A stretch of 64,000 bases of DNA, taken from Sphingobacteriia bacterium RIFOXYC2_FULL_35_18. Lineage in GTDB: Bacteria > Bacteroidota > Bacteroidia > Chitinophagales > Chitinophagaceae. Both the position numbers and the translations under genes were made by a program. The stretch covers positions 215,534 to 279,533 of the forward strand of contig MIAG01000009.1 of assembly GCA_001829005.1 (NCBI GenBank), read 5' to 3'. The number at the start of each line of letters is the position of its first letter. The stretch's first letter is position 1. A model generated the notes under the pieces. The model had not been told where the DNA came from and made no database searches. It saw only the letters and a list, made by a program, of their open reading frames with translations. Below, in pieces: positions 8,911 to 17,924 of the stretch.

Positions 8911-9910
8911 TATTATAAAAGCTATTTCTTTTGCACTGCCATCAAAAAAGCTCACTAACGAAGAATTAAATCTAGAATTCCCTGAATGGAGTGCTGAAAA
9001 AATATCAAGCAAAACTGGTATTTTTGAACGCTCAATTTGTTCAAATGATGAATTTGCTAGTGATTTAGCAATAAGAGCTGCAAACAAATTATTTGAAGAG
9101 AATAATTTAGACAAAAACCAAATTGATTTTCTTTTATATTGCACTCAAAGCCCTGATTATTTTTTGCCTACTACCTCATGCATAATTCAAAATAAACTAG
9201 GTCTTAGAACTAATTGTGGTGCATTTGACTTCAATTTAGGTTGTTCTGGTTTTGTATACGGGTTATCTATCGCAAAAGGATTAATTGTTTCAAAGTCTGC
9301 TAAAAATGTACTTTTAATAACTGCAGAGACATATAGCAAATTTTTAAATAAATTTGATAAATCTAATAGGTCAATTTTTGGTGATGGGGCTGCAGCTACA
9401 TTGATTTCTAATTCTAGTGATTTAAATTTAGGTATTGGAGATTTTATTTTTGGAACTGATGGCAGTGGGGCTAATAATTTAATAGTTAAAAATGGTGCAG
9501 GAAGATTTCCTCAAAAACAAGGCGTAGATTTATTTGAAGGTGCAGAGTTTATAAGAAATGATGATAATTTATTTATGAATGGGCAAGAAATTTTTAAATA
9601 TACTACATCTTCAATTCCAGATCTTGTTAGCGAATGTTTATCTGTTAATGAATGCAACATAGACGAAATTAATTTATTTGTATTTCATCAAGCAAATAAG
9701 TTTATGTTAGATTATATAAGACGAAAATTGAAAATTGATGATTCAAAATTTTATATAAACATAGAGAATACAGGAAATACTGTTTCGTCAACCATACCTA
9801 TTGCTATTGCAGAATTAATTAAACAAAATAAAATTAAGAAAGGTATGAAAATACTTTTAGCGGGTTTTGGTGTAGGCTACTCATCTGCAGCTACAATTGT
9901 AAAATTTTAA
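8903..9910 (+). CDS. 3-oxoacyl-ACP synthase III (KASIII/FabH family)
   Basis: A decarboxylating condensing enzyme using acyl-CoA as primer and malonyl-ACP as extender. The complete thiolase-fold triad is visible: Cys114 in FNLGCSGF, His262 in FHQAN and Asn292 in ENTGNTVSS. Length 335 is normal. It overlaps the ACP gene by 8 bases. In region A it is the only condensing enzyme seen, so one elongation round (a C4-C6 product) is the simplest reading. It is probably not the housekeeping FabH, given its setting between an ACP and FnlA. The C-terminal GFGVGYSSAATIVKF is also typical. Confidence 0.9.
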   Translation: MNSIIKAISFALPSKKLTNEELNLEFPEWSAEKISSKTGIFERSICSNDEFASDLAIRAANKLFEENNLDKNQIDFLLYCTQSPDYFLPTTSCIIQNKLGLRTNCGAFDFNLGCSGFVYGLSIAKGLIVSKSAKNVLLITAETYSKFLNKFDKSNRSIFGDGAAATLISNSSDLNLGIGDFIFGTDGSGANNLIVKNGAGRFPQKQGVDLFEGAEFIRNDDNLFMNGQEIFKYTTSSIPDLVSECLSVNECNIDEINLFVFHQANKFMLDYIRRKLKIDDSKFYINIENTGNTVSSTIPIAIAELIKQNKIKKGMKILLAGFGVGYSSAATIVKF

Positions 9911-9921
9911 TTAAATAAATA

Positions 9922-10932
9922 GTGAATAAAATACTTTTAATAACAGGGGGAACTGGATCATTTGGGAATGCGGTTTTGAATAGGTTTATTGAATCCGATG
10001 AATATTCAGAAATAAGAATATTTTCTCGTGATGAAAAGAAGCAAGATGATATGCGGCACATTTATAAATCCTCCAAATTGAAGTTTTTCATTGGCGATGT
10101 TAGAGATAGAGACTCCCTAAATGAGCCAATGAAGAACGTAACTAATGTCTTTCATGCTGCAGCGCTAAAACAAGTTCCTTCTTGTGAGTTTTTTCCTATG
10201 CAAGCTGTCCAGACCAATATTTACGGAACAGATAATGTTCTCAATGTTGCAATAGAAAACAAAGTAAAAAGTATTGTAGTCCTAAGTACAGATAAAGCAG
10301 CTTATCCCATAAATTCTATGGGTATTAGTAAGGCTATGATGGAAAAAGTATCTATTGCAAAAGGTAGATATTTAGGTAGAAATGCAGATACAGTTATTTC
10401 ATGCACAAGATATGGCAATGTAATGGCAAGTAGAGGATCAGTAATACCACTTTGGATAGAGCAAATAAAAAGAGGGGAAGATATTACTGTCACTGATCCC
10501 AATATGACAAGATTTATGATGACACTTGATGATGCAGTCGATTTAGTTTATTTCGCATTTTCTAACGCTTCGAATGGTGATCTTTTTGTTCAAAAAGCTC
10601 CATCAGCAACGCTATCTGTGCTTGCTAAAGCTTTAATTGAATTGTATCAATCAAAGTCGAGTATTAAGGTAATTGGGACAAGACATGGAGAAAAATTATA
10701 TGAGACATTAGTAACGAGGGAGGAACTAGCAGCAAGTGTTGATATGGGTAATTATTACAGAGTCCCATGTGATTCACGTGATCTTAATTATAATAAATAC
10801 TTTACTGAGGGACAGAAAGTTGTCTCCGAATTAGATGATTATCATTCACATAATACAATCCAGTTAAACGTATCACAAATGATGGAATTACTCATTAAGT
10901 TACCTATTATTCAAAAAGATTTATATCGATAA
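9922..10932 (+). CDS. fnlA: FnlA/CapE/WbjB: UDP-GlcNAc 4,6-dehydratase / 5-epimerase
   Basis: First enzyme of UDP-L-FucNAc synthesis, acting on UDP-GlcNAc. The NAD(P)-binding motif is ITGGTGSFGNAVL (about 7-19). The family-specific block STDKAAYPINSMGISKAMMEK spans about 117-137, with methionine in place of the SDR tyrosine as in CapE. The C-terminal GTRHGEKLYETLVTREE motif is also present. Length 336 is normal. GTG start at 9922, 11 bases after the KASIII gene. It is followed by FnlB and FnlC in canonical order. Confidence 0.93.
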   Translation: MNKILLITGGTGSFGNAVLNRFIESDEYSEIRIFSRDEKKQDDMRHIYKSSKLKFFIGDVRDRDSLNEPMKNVTNVFHAAALKQVPSCEFFPMQAVQTNIYGTDNVLNVAIENKVKSIVVLSTDKAAYPINSMGISKAMMEKVSIAKGRYLGRNADTVISCTRYGNVMASRGSVIPLWIEQIKRGEDITVTDPNMTRFMMTLDDAVDLVYFAFSNASNGDLFVQKAPSATLSVLAKALIELYQSKSSIKVIGTRHGEKLYETLVTREELAASVDMGNYYRVPCDSRDLNYNKYFTEGQKVVSELDDYHSHNTIQLNVSQMMELLIKLPIIQKDLYR

Positions 10933-10941
10933 TTAAAAAAA

Positions 10942-12063
10942 ATGAAAAAGATAGGGATAACTGGCTCCTCTGGATTTATAGGCAGTCACCTTTTAAGATG
11001 GCTCACTATTCGTAGCGAAAAATTTCAGGTAGTTGAAATTAATAGAGATGATTTTTCTAATAATCTTCTATTAGATAGTAAATTAAAGGAAATTGATATA
11101 TTGGTTCATTTAGCTGGAAAAAATAGAAGTTCTGATTACAATGAAATAGAAGCAACAAATATAAATCTTGCCAAGCTAATAATTAAGTCATTGGAACGAG
11201 TAAATTCCAAACCTCATGTAATTATTTCATCATCAACGCAGGAGAGCCAAAATAATATTTATGGAAAGTCTAAGCGAATTTCAAGGGAATTATTTGTTGA
11301 ATGGTCTAATCGAAGTGTTGCTTCATTTACAGGTTTGATAATACCAAATGTATTTGGGCCTTTTTCTAAACCCTATTACAATACTGTAGTTGCCACTTTT
11401 TGTCACCAATTGGTAAATAATCAAATTCCTTCTGTTGATATTGATAACATTCTTCATTTTATTTACATCGATGAATTGATTCATGTAATCCTTGATATTA
11501 TTGAAAATAAAAAAGTTTCACCTGAATTTTTAGTTTCCCAAACTTCTACAATATCTGTTAATGAATTATTAAATAGACTTTCGAATTATAAAACTTCTTA
11601 TTTTGTTCAAGGACAAATACCACTTTTAGAAAATTCCTTTGATTTAAATTTATTTAATACTTTCAGAAGCTTTTTACCCCATAATTTATATTTTCCTAAA
11701 TTATACAAAGTAAATAAAGATGACAGAGGTGTTTTTGTAGAACTAGCAAGATTAGCTGTAGGAGGCCAGGTGTCATATTCTACGACTTATCCAGGAATAG
11801 TGAGGGGAAATCACTTTCACACAAGGAAAATAGAACGTTTTGCCGTTATTTCAGGTAAAGCGCTCATTAAGATTAGAAAATTTAGAGAAGAAGAGGTAAT
11901 TAGCTTTACAATTGACGCCCAAAAAAATCCTGCATATGTTGATATGCCAATATGGTTTACACATAGTATAGAGAATACAGGCGATGTAGAATTGGTAACT
12001 TGTTTTTGGATTAATGAGCCTTATGATTCTACCAATCCAGACACTTATTTTGAAATTGTTTAA
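10942..12063 (+). CDS. fnlB: FnlB/CapF/WbjC: bifunctional C3-epimerase/reductase with cupin
   Basis: Second enzyme of UDP-L-FucNAc synthesis. The N-terminal extended SDR domain has GSSGFIGSHLLRWL (about 8-21). The C-terminal cupin domain (about 250-373) carries GIVRGNHFHTRKIERFAVISGKA with metal-type histidines. The cupin epimerises C3 and the SDR domain reduces C4. Two-domain layout and 373-residue length match CapF. It lies 9 bases after fnlA. Confidence 0.93.
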   Translation: MKKIGITGSSGFIGSHLLRWLTIRSEKFQVVEINRDDFSNNLLLDSKLKEIDILVHLAGKNRSSDYNEIEATNINLAKLIIKSLERVNSKPHVIISSSTQESQNNIYGKSKRISRELFVEWSNRSVASFTGLIIPNVFGPFSKPYYNTVVATFCHQLVNNQIPSVDIDNILHFIYIDELIHVILDIIENKKVSPEFLVSQTSTISVNELLNRLSNYKTSYFVQGQIPLLENSFDLNLFNTFRSFLPHNLYFPKLYKVNKDDRGVFVELARLAVGGQVSYSTTYPGIVRGNHFHTRKIERFAVISGKALIKIRKFREEEVISFTIDAQKNPAYVDMPIWFTHSIENTGDVELVTCFWINEPYDSTNPDTYFEIV

Positions 12064-12073
12064 AACACTTTTG

Positions 12074-13228
12074 ATGAAGAAGTTAAAAGTAATGACAGTA
12101 GTTGGCACGAGACCAGAAATCATCAGGTTGTCAAGAGTGTTAAATGCTCTAGACAATTCTGCTGCAATTGAGCATATTAGTGTTCATACAGGCCAAAACT
12201 ATGATTATGAATTGAATGAGGTTTTCTACACAGACTTAGGAATTAGAAAGCCAGATTATTTTTTAAATGCTGCAGGTTCCACAGCTACTGCAACGGTGGG
12301 GCAAATTCTAATTAAAATTGAGCCTATTTTGGAGGAAATTAATCCTGATGCTTTTTTGGTTCTTGGAGATACCAATTCTTGTTTATGTGCTATTCCAGCT
12401 AAAAAGCGTAAGATTCCAATTTTTCATATGGAAGCTGGTAATCGATGTTTCGATCAGAGAGTTCCTGAAGAAACTAATAGAAAAATTGTTGATCATATAT
12501 CAGATATTAATTTAACATATTCTGATATAGCGAGAGAATACCTTTTAAGAGAAGGATTGTCTCCTGATAGGATTATTAAAACTGGTTCACCTATGTTTGA
12601 GGTGTTAAAGTATTATTTACCTAAAATTTCAGCATCGAAAGTTCTGCAAGAGTTATCATTAGAAAAAGGTAAATATTTTGTAGTGTCGGCGCATAGAGAA
12701 GAGAATATTAATAGTGAAATTAATTTTCAAGGATTAATAGATTCATTAAATCAAATTGCGGAAATATACAAATATCCTATTATTGTAAGTACACATCCTC
12801 GTACGAGAAAAATGATAGATAGTAAGGATATTAAATTTAGTCCCAAAATTCAATTTTTAAAACCTATGGGTTTTTCAGATTATAATTTTCTTCAAATGAA
12901 TTCATTTATAGTTCTTTCGGATAGTGGAACTATAAGTGAAGAATCTTCTATATTAAATTTTAGAGCATTAAATATCAGAGAAGCTCATGAAAGACCAGAA
13001 GCAATGGAAGAAGCTTCTGTTATGATGGTTGGATTAAATCCGCAAAGAATTTTACGAGGCATAGCAGAAGTTAATAGTCAATTAATTGGAGATCAAAGAA
13101 ATTTCAGACCAGTTAATGATTATAGTATGCCTAATGTTAGCGGTAAGGTTGTAAGAATAATTTTGAGTTACGCTTCATATGTTAAAAGAGTAGTTTGGAG
13201 TGAATCAAATTCTGATTTTACATTTTAA
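12074..13228 (+). CDS. fnlC: FnlC/CapG/WbjD: UDP-GlcNAc 2-epimerase family, UDP-L-FucNAc-forming
   Basis: Third enzyme of the pathway, epimerising C2 to give UDP-L-FucNAc. It has the GT-B-like 2-epimerase fold: MTVVGTRPEIIRLSRVL near the N-terminus, VLGDTNSCLCAIPAKK, FHMEAGNRCFDQRVPEETNRKIVDH, and SDSGTISEESSILNFRAL near the C-terminus. I choose the ATG at 12074, ten bases after the fnlB stop, because the 20 extra upstream codons overlap fnlB and do not resemble the family. This gives 384 residues. Confidence 0.93.
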   Translation: MKKLKVMTVVGTRPEIIRLSRVLNALDNSAAIEHISVHTGQNYDYELNEVFYTDLGIRKPDYFLNAAGSTATATVGQILIKIEPILEEINPDAFLVLGDTNSCLCAIPAKKRKIPIFHMEAGNRCFDQRVPEETNRKIVDHISDINLTYSDIAREYLLREGLSPDRIIKTGSPMFEVLKYYLPKISASKVLQELSLEKGKYFVVSAHREENINSEINFQGLIDSLNQIAEIYKYPIIVSTHPRTRKMIDSKDIKFSPKIQFLKPMGFSDYNFLQMNSFIVLSDSGTISEESSILNFRALNIREAHERPEAMEEASVMMVGLNPQRILRGIAEVNSQLIGDQRNFRPVNDYSMPNVSGKVVRIILSYASYVKRVVWSESNSDFTF

Positions 13229-13237
13229 CATATTTTA

Positions 13238-14446
13238 ATGCGAATAATATTTCTTACGATTGCTAGAATAAATTCAATTTCAGAGAAAGGAATTTACCAA
13301 GATTTATTAAAAAAGTTCAATGATGAAGGTCATGAAATAGTTATTGTAACCCCTGTTGAGAGAAAATATAATCAAAAAACATGTGTTGAAATTGAAGGAA
13401 ATGTTTCAGTATTAAAAGTAAGAACTCCCAATTTATTAAAAACAAATATTATTGAGAAAGGAATTGGGATTATTTTGGTAGAAAATCTTTTTAAAAATGC
13501 AATAAAAAAGTTTTTTCTTAATACAAAATTCGATCTAATTTTATATGCTACCCCACCAATAACTTTCACCAACTTAATTCTCTATTTAAAGAAACGCGAT
13601 AATGCCTATGCCTATCTTCTACTGAAGGATATTTTTCCTCAAAATGCAGTTGATTTAAAGATGATATCTTCTCATGGTATTTTTCATAAGTATTTTAGAA
13701 GTAAAGAAAAACAACTTTATAAAGTTTCCGATTCAATTGGGTGCATGTCTGAAGCAAATAAAAAATATTTAATTGAAAACAATCCTGAGATTAACGAAAA
13801 TAAAATAGAAGTCAATCCCAATAGTATTTATATAAATAACATTGAAAAAGCTTCTTATATTAAGAGTTTTACAGTTAATATTCCTGATAATAAAGTACTT
13901 TTTGTTTACGGAGGTAATTTAGGGAAACCACAAGGGATAGACTTTTTACTTGAAACTATTTCTGCTTGCAGGGATTTAGAAAATATTCATTTTATCATTG
14001 TAGGTTCTGGAACTGAGACTCGAAAAATCAAAAAGTGGTTTGAATTAATAAAGCCTCATAATGCAACTTTAATTAATGAATTAGGAAAAGATGAATATAA
14101 TACTTTATTAAAAGCATGCCATGTTGGATTAATCTTACTCCATCCTGATTTTACAATTCCAAACTATCCATCCCGTATTTTATCCTATATGGAGAATTCT
14201 TTACCAATTTTGAGTGCTACAGATTCTGTAACCGATATTGGAATAGAATCCGAGAAAAATGGCTACGGTTTTTCATGTAGAAATGGAGATATTAAATCCT
14301 TTAAATTACTAATAGAAAAGCTTGCAAATAATGAAAATCTAAGAAAGGAAATGGGGGAAATTGGATTTAATTATATGACAGATAATTTCAACGTAGATTT
14401 ATCTTATAATATTATTATGAAGCACTTTGAATTTTTAACAAATTAG
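13238..14446 (+). CDS. GT4 glycosyltransferase, WbuB-like (probable L-FucNAc transferase)
   Basis: GT-B fold transferase of family 4, 402 residues. The N-terminal domain starts MRIIFLTIARINSISEKGIYQDLL. The donor-binding domain has VFVYGGNLGKPQGIDFLLE (about 224-242) and a family-4 acidic region near NYPSRILSYMENSLPIL. In enteric O-antigen loci WbuB follows fnlABC and transfers L-FucNAc to undecaprenyl-PP-linked sugar. The same order here supports that role. It begins 9 bases after fnlC and ends two bases before the SDR gene. Confidence 0.82.
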   Translation: MRIIFLTIARINSISEKGIYQDLLKKFNDEGHEIVIVTPVERKYNQKTCVEIEGNVSVLKVRTPNLLKTNIIEKGIGIILVENLFKNAIKKFFLNTKFDLILYATPPITFTNLILYLKKRDNAYAYLLLKDIFPQNAVDLKMISSHGIFHKYFRSKEKQLYKVSDSIGCMSEANKKYLIENNPEINENKIEVNPNSIYINNIEKASYIKSFTVNIPDNKVLFVYGGNLGKPQGIDFLLETISACRDLENIHFIIVGSGTETRKIKKWFELIKPHNATLINELGKDEYNTLLKACHVGLILLHPDFTIPNYPSRILSYMENSLPILSATDSVTDIGIESEKNGYGFSCRNGDIKSFKLLIEKLANNENLRKEMGEIGFNYMTDNFNVDLSYNIIMKHFEFLTN

Positions 14447-14448
14447 TT

Positions 14449-15192
14449 ATGCTATTAAAAAATAAAACCGCAATTATCACAGGCTGTAACAAGGGAATTG
14501 GAAAATCAATATTGGAAACATTCGCGTTTAATGGAGCCAACATTATAGCATGTGTAAGAAAGGAGTCAGAATCTTTTAATGAATTAATTGCAGATATTCG
14601 TAATAAAAATAATATAGAAATAACCCCTTTGTATTTTGATCTTGAAGATTTTGACCAAGTAAAAGCTGGTGTAGCTTCTATAATAGCATTAAAAAAATCA
14701 GTTGATATTTTGGTTAATAATGCTGGAATCGCTGTTGGTTCTTTTTTTCAAATGACTCCGATTAGAGACCTTGAGAGGATAATGAAAATTAATTTTACCT
14801 CACAAATCCTCTTGTCACAGGGGTTATCTAGATATATGGCCAAGCAAAAGAAAGGTTCAATTATTAATATCGCTTCAACTGCTGGTATACTTGGAGATTC
14901 TGGAATGTTAAGTTATGGCTCTAGTAAAGCAGCCTTAATTTCAGCAACAAAAATAATGGCAGCAGAATTAGGGCAATTTAATATTCGTGTAAACGCCGTA
15001 GCGCCAAGTGTAACTAAAACTGAAATGTATAATCAAATGGAAGAAAAAGCAAGAATAAAATTAATCTCATCGTCTTTTTTGCAAAGAGCTGCTGAGCCAG
15101 ATGAAGTTGCAAATGTTGTGTTGTTTTTAGCCAGCGATCTTTCTAGTTTCGTAAATGGACAAACAATAAGAATAGATGGAGGAATGAATTAA
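14449..15192 (+). CDS. short-chain dehydrogenase/reductase, FabG-like
   Basis: Classical SDR of 247 residues. The NAD(P)H motif is TGCNKGIGKSI (about 11-21), with the NNAG block at about 90-93. The catalytic Ser is in NIASTAG, and the Tyr/Lys are in SYGSSKAA. The C-terminal FVNGQTIRIDGG is typical of 3-oxoacyl-ACP reductases. It would reduce a 3-ketone, which fits a product of the KASIII enzyme on an ACP. A sugar ketoreductase role is the alternative. Tight spacing (2 bases) to the upstream transferase indicates co-transcription. Confidence 0.82.
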   Translation: MLLKNKTAIITGCNKGIGKSILETFAFNGANIIACVRKESESFNELIADIRNKNNIEITPLYFDLEDFDQVKAGVASIIALKKSVDILVNNAGIAVGSFFQMTPIRDLERIMKINFTSQILLSQGLSRYMAKQKKGSIINIASTAGILGDSGMLSYGSSKAALISATKIMAAELGQFNIRVNAVAPSVTKTEMYNQMEEKARIKLISSSFLQRAAEPDEVANVVLFLASDLSSFVNGQTIRIDGGMN

Positions 15193-15214
15193 AATTATTT
15201 TAATTTTGCATAAT

Positions 15215-15874
15215 ATGAACTTAGGTATTTATGGAGCAAGTGGTTTTGGTAAAGAGATATATGATATTGCATTAAGAGTTAATGATAAGAGTAAGTTATG
15301 GGATAATATCTTCTTTATTGATGATGGAATAGAGAATAATGTTAATATATATTTAAGTAAAAGTTACAAACTTGAACTTCTTGAAGAGTATTACAATAAG
15401 GCTGAAGTAGAAATTATTATTGCTATAGGAGAACCTGTAATTAGAAAAAAACTTTTTGAAAAAATTGCTTTGAACGGTTATAGAATGACCAATCTAATTG
15501 ATCCTACAGCGCTGGTTTCTCCTACAGCTAAACTCGGTATTGGTGTTATATTAACATCTTTTTGTTCTGTTGCATCTAATGCTATCATTGGCAACAATGT
15601 TGCAGTAAATGTTAAATCAATTATTGGCCATGATATTGTAATTGGAGAAAATACAGTTATTTCATCAATGGTTAATGTTGGCGGTGCATGTATTGTAGGC
15701 TCAGGATCGTATTTAGGAATGGCATGTCAAATAAAGGAAGGTAAAACGATTGGTTATGATTCAATTATAGGTATGGGATCAGTTGTTCATAATGACATTC
15801 CTGATGAAATGATTGCTTTAGGAAATCCTGCAAGACCTATGAGAAAGAATATAGAAAAAAAAGTTTTTAAATAG
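15215..15874 (+). CDS. NeuD/PglD-family sugar O/N-acyltransferase
   Basis: The N-terminal Rossmann-like nucleotide-sugar binding part (LGIYGASGFGKEIYDIA) is followed from about residue 95 by left-handed parallel beta-helix hexapeptide repeats (VSPTAKLGIGVI, ASNAIIGNNVAVN, IGHDIVIGENTVI, VGGACIVGSGS). It ends with the usual GNPARP coenzyme-binding turn. PglD acetylates the 4-amino group of UDP-4-amino-4,6-dideoxy-GlcNAc. With PglE- and PglF-like genes in the locus, that is the likely site; the acyl donor may be longer than acetyl. I use the ATG at 15215 rather than a TTG three codons upstream; 219 residues. Confidence 0.82.
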   Translation: MNLGIYGASGFGKEIYDIALRVNDKSKLWDNIFFIDDGIENNVNIYLSKSYKLELLEEYYNKAEVEIIIAIGEPVIRKKLFEKIALNGYRMTNLIDPTALVSPTAKLGIGVILTSFCSVASNAIIGNNVAVNVKSIIGHDIVIGENTVISSMVNVGGACIVGSGSYLGMACQIKEGKTIGYDSIIGMGSVVHNDIPDEMIALGNPARPMRKNIEKKVFK

Positions 15875-15879
15875 TTGAT

Positions 15880-16698
15880 ATGAATACAAATGAACTTTTA
15901 TTGTTAGCAAAAAAATCAAGAATTAAAATCTTGGATTTAGCATTCAAAAGTGATGGTCCATCACATTTAGGTGGAGGATTGTCTATGGTTGAAATATTTA
16001 GTGTTTTGTATGGTAAAATATTAAAATATAATATTGAAAGCCCAGAATGGAAAGATAGGGATAGATTTATATTGAGCAAAGGTCATGGTGTTTTACCTTT
16101 CTTTGTTGCTTTACATTATGCTGGGTTTATTTCCGAAGATGAATTATATACATATAAAAAAAATGAGAGTGACCTTATTTCACATCCTGTAATGAATATG
16201 AGATTGGGGATGGAGTCCTCCAATGGTAGCTTAGGTCATGGGTTGTCTATGGGAGTAGGTATTGCATTATCTTTAAAAAAGAAAAGCAATTTAAATAGCA
16301 GAGTTTTTGTTGTTTTAGGTGACGGGGAATGTAATGAAGGTTCTGTATGGGAAGCAGTTATGTCTGCAGCACATTTTAAATTAAATAATTTGGTTGCAAT
16401 AGTTGATTTTAATAAACTTCAAAGTGATGGGAATAGTGAAACCATTATGGATCTTGGTAATCTCGAAAAAAAATGGGAATCATTTGGTTGGGAAGTATGT
16501 TCATTGAATGGACATGACATAGAAGCGTTAGTTGATGTTTTGTCAAGTTTAAATTTAACTGATAGGCCTAAAGTTATCATAGCACATACAGTTAAGGGGA
16601 AAGGCGTTTCATTTATGGAAAATAATAACACGTGGCATCACAATCGACTTACTCTTACAACATTTGATCAAGCAATTGAAGAATTAAATAATAGCTAA
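15880..16698 (+). CDS. transketolase, N-terminal (TPP-binding) subunit
   Basis: 272 residues covering the pyrophosphate/TPP-binding half of transketolase. The TPP motif is VLGDGECNEGSVWEA (about 145-159), ending near NKLQSDG. Substrate and cofactor blocks GPSHLGGGLSMVEI, LSKGHG and SNGSLGHGLSMGVG are also present. Together with the next gene it makes a heterodimeric transketolase that moves two-carbon ketol units between sugars and aldehydes. Such split enzymes occur in secondary metabolism and surface sugar loci. Here the pair sits between acyltransferase and acyl-activating genes. Confidence 0.92.
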   Translation: MNTNELLLLAKKSRIKILDLAFKSDGPSHLGGGLSMVEIFSVLYGKILKYNIESPEWKDRDRFILSKGHGVLPFFVALHYAGFISEDELYTYKKNESDLISHPVMNMRLGMESSNGSLGHGLSMGVGIALSLKKKSNLNSRVFVVLGDGECNEGSVWEAVMSAAHFKLNNLVAIVDFNKLQSDGNSETIMDLGNLEKKWESFGWEVCSLNGHDIEALVDVLSSLNLTDRPKVIIAHTVKGKGVSFMENNNTWHHNRLTLTTFDQAIEELNNS

Positions 16699-16700
16699 AT

Positions 16701-17669
16701 ATGAAAATTACTGGAAAAGAAAATAGACAATGGTCAAGGCTTGGTTCAAGAGCAACATATGGGCAAGCAATTCTGATGCTAGCCGAAATTAATAATGATA
16801 TAATGGTACTATCTGCTGACTTAGGTAACTCTTCTGGCCTAGATAGGTTTAAATCAGCTTACCCAGATAAATTTATTAATATCGGTATAGCAGAACAAAA
16901 TATGATAGGAGTAGCTGCAGGTTTAGCAAAAGAAGGTAGTGTTGTATTTGCATCATCTTTTGCTCCTTTTATTTCTATGCGGGCAGCTGAACAGGTTAGA
17001 ATGAATATGGGTTATATGGATTTGAATATTAAAGCTGTAGCTATAGGAAGTGGGTTATCTATGGCATTTTTAGGGAATTCGCATTTTGGATTGGAAGATG
17101 CTGCAATAATGAGATCTATTCCAAATATGACAGTTGTCTGCCCAGCTGACTGTGCTGAGATTGTAAAAACAGTTTTTGCTGCTGCTGAATATCCACATCC
17201 AATGTATATTAGACTTACTGGTGCTGTTGGATTTCCAGTAGTTTACGAAGATGATTATGACTTTGAAATAGGTAAGGCAGTTCAAATTCTCTCCGGATCT
17301 GATGTATCTATCATTGCAACAGGGTCGATGGTGTATGAATCAATTGTGGCTGCTAAAATTTTAAAAGAGAATAATATTGAGGCTTCAGTTTTAAATATGC
17401 ACACCATTAAACCAATAGATGAAAGTGCATTGAACTTAGTGATAAATAAAGGAAAGCCAATCTTTACTATTGAAGAACATAGTATCACTGGAGGTTTAGG
17501 TAGTGCGGTAGCAGAGTATACTTCTTCAATTCCTAATTCGCCAACTGTGAATAGAATAGGCTTGCCTGATGAATTTGTTGTTACAGGTGAGTATCGTTAT
17601 CTATTAGAAAAATATGGATTGGTTGGAGACCAAATTGCAAGCACAATTTTAAAAAGTTTAAATAAATAA
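16701..17669 (+). CDS. transketolase, C-terminal (pyrimidine-binding) subunit
   Basis: 322 residues with the pyrimidine-binding domain (SADLGNSSGLDRFKSAYPDKF, then NIGIAEQNMIGVAAGLA with the catalytic-type glutamate) and the transketolase C-domain (about 190-310; VSIIATGSMVYESIVAA, TIEEHSITGGLGSAVAE). It starts two bases after the N-subunit gene, so the pair is expressed as one unit. Both halves look complete. The natural acceptor is unknown. An aldehyde made by the nearby LuxC-like reductase is an attractive but untested possibility. Confidence 0.92.
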   Translation: MKITGKENRQWSRLGSRATYGQAILMLAEINNDIMVLSADLGNSSGLDRFKSAYPDKFINIGIAEQNMIGVAAGLAKEGSVVFASSFAPFISMRAAEQVRMNMGYMDLNIKAVAIGSGLSMAFLGNSHFGLEDAAIMRSIPNMTVVCPADCAEIVKTVFAAAEYPHPMYIRLTGAVGFPVVYEDDYDFEIGKAVQILSGSDVSIIATGSMVYESIVAAKILKENNIEASVLNMHTIKPIDESALNLVINKGKPIFTIEEHSITGGLGSAVAEYTSSIPNSPTVNRIGLPDEFVVTGEYRYLLEKYGLVGDQIASTILKSLNK

Positions 17670-17672
17670 AAT

Positions 17673-17912
17673 ATGACAAACAAAGAAAAGTACAATCAGG
17701 TTTTCATGGAATCATTTTCTGTTTCTAGTGATCAATTAAACGAAAACTTAGTTTATCAAAGCGTTCCACAATGGGATTCAATAGGTCACATGGGGATGGT
17801 AGCTGCTTTAGAAGAAGCTTTTGATATTATGATGGAAACAGATGATATTATTGATTTTGGCTCTTATAATAAAGGAGTTGAATTATTGGCAAAGTATAAC
17901 GTAGTTATTTAA
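17673..17912 (+). CDS. acyl carrier protein (second)
   Basis: A 79-residue ACP with phosphopantetheine site QWDSIGHM (Ser36) and a following acidic helix, EEAFDIMMETDDI. It starts three bases after the transketolase C-subunit and is followed at 12 bases by the AMP ligase. Its sequence differs from the first ACP (8665-8910), so the two probably carry different substrates or serve different enzymes. The WDS-x-x-HM form is usual for ACPs encoded beside stand-alone adenylating ligases in polysaccharide loci. Confidence 0.88.
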   Translation: MTNKEKYNQVFMESFSVSSDQLNENLVYQSVPQWDSIGHMGMVAALEEAFDIMMETDDIIDFGSYNKGVELLAKYNVVI

Positions 17913-17924
17913 CTGAATTATTAA

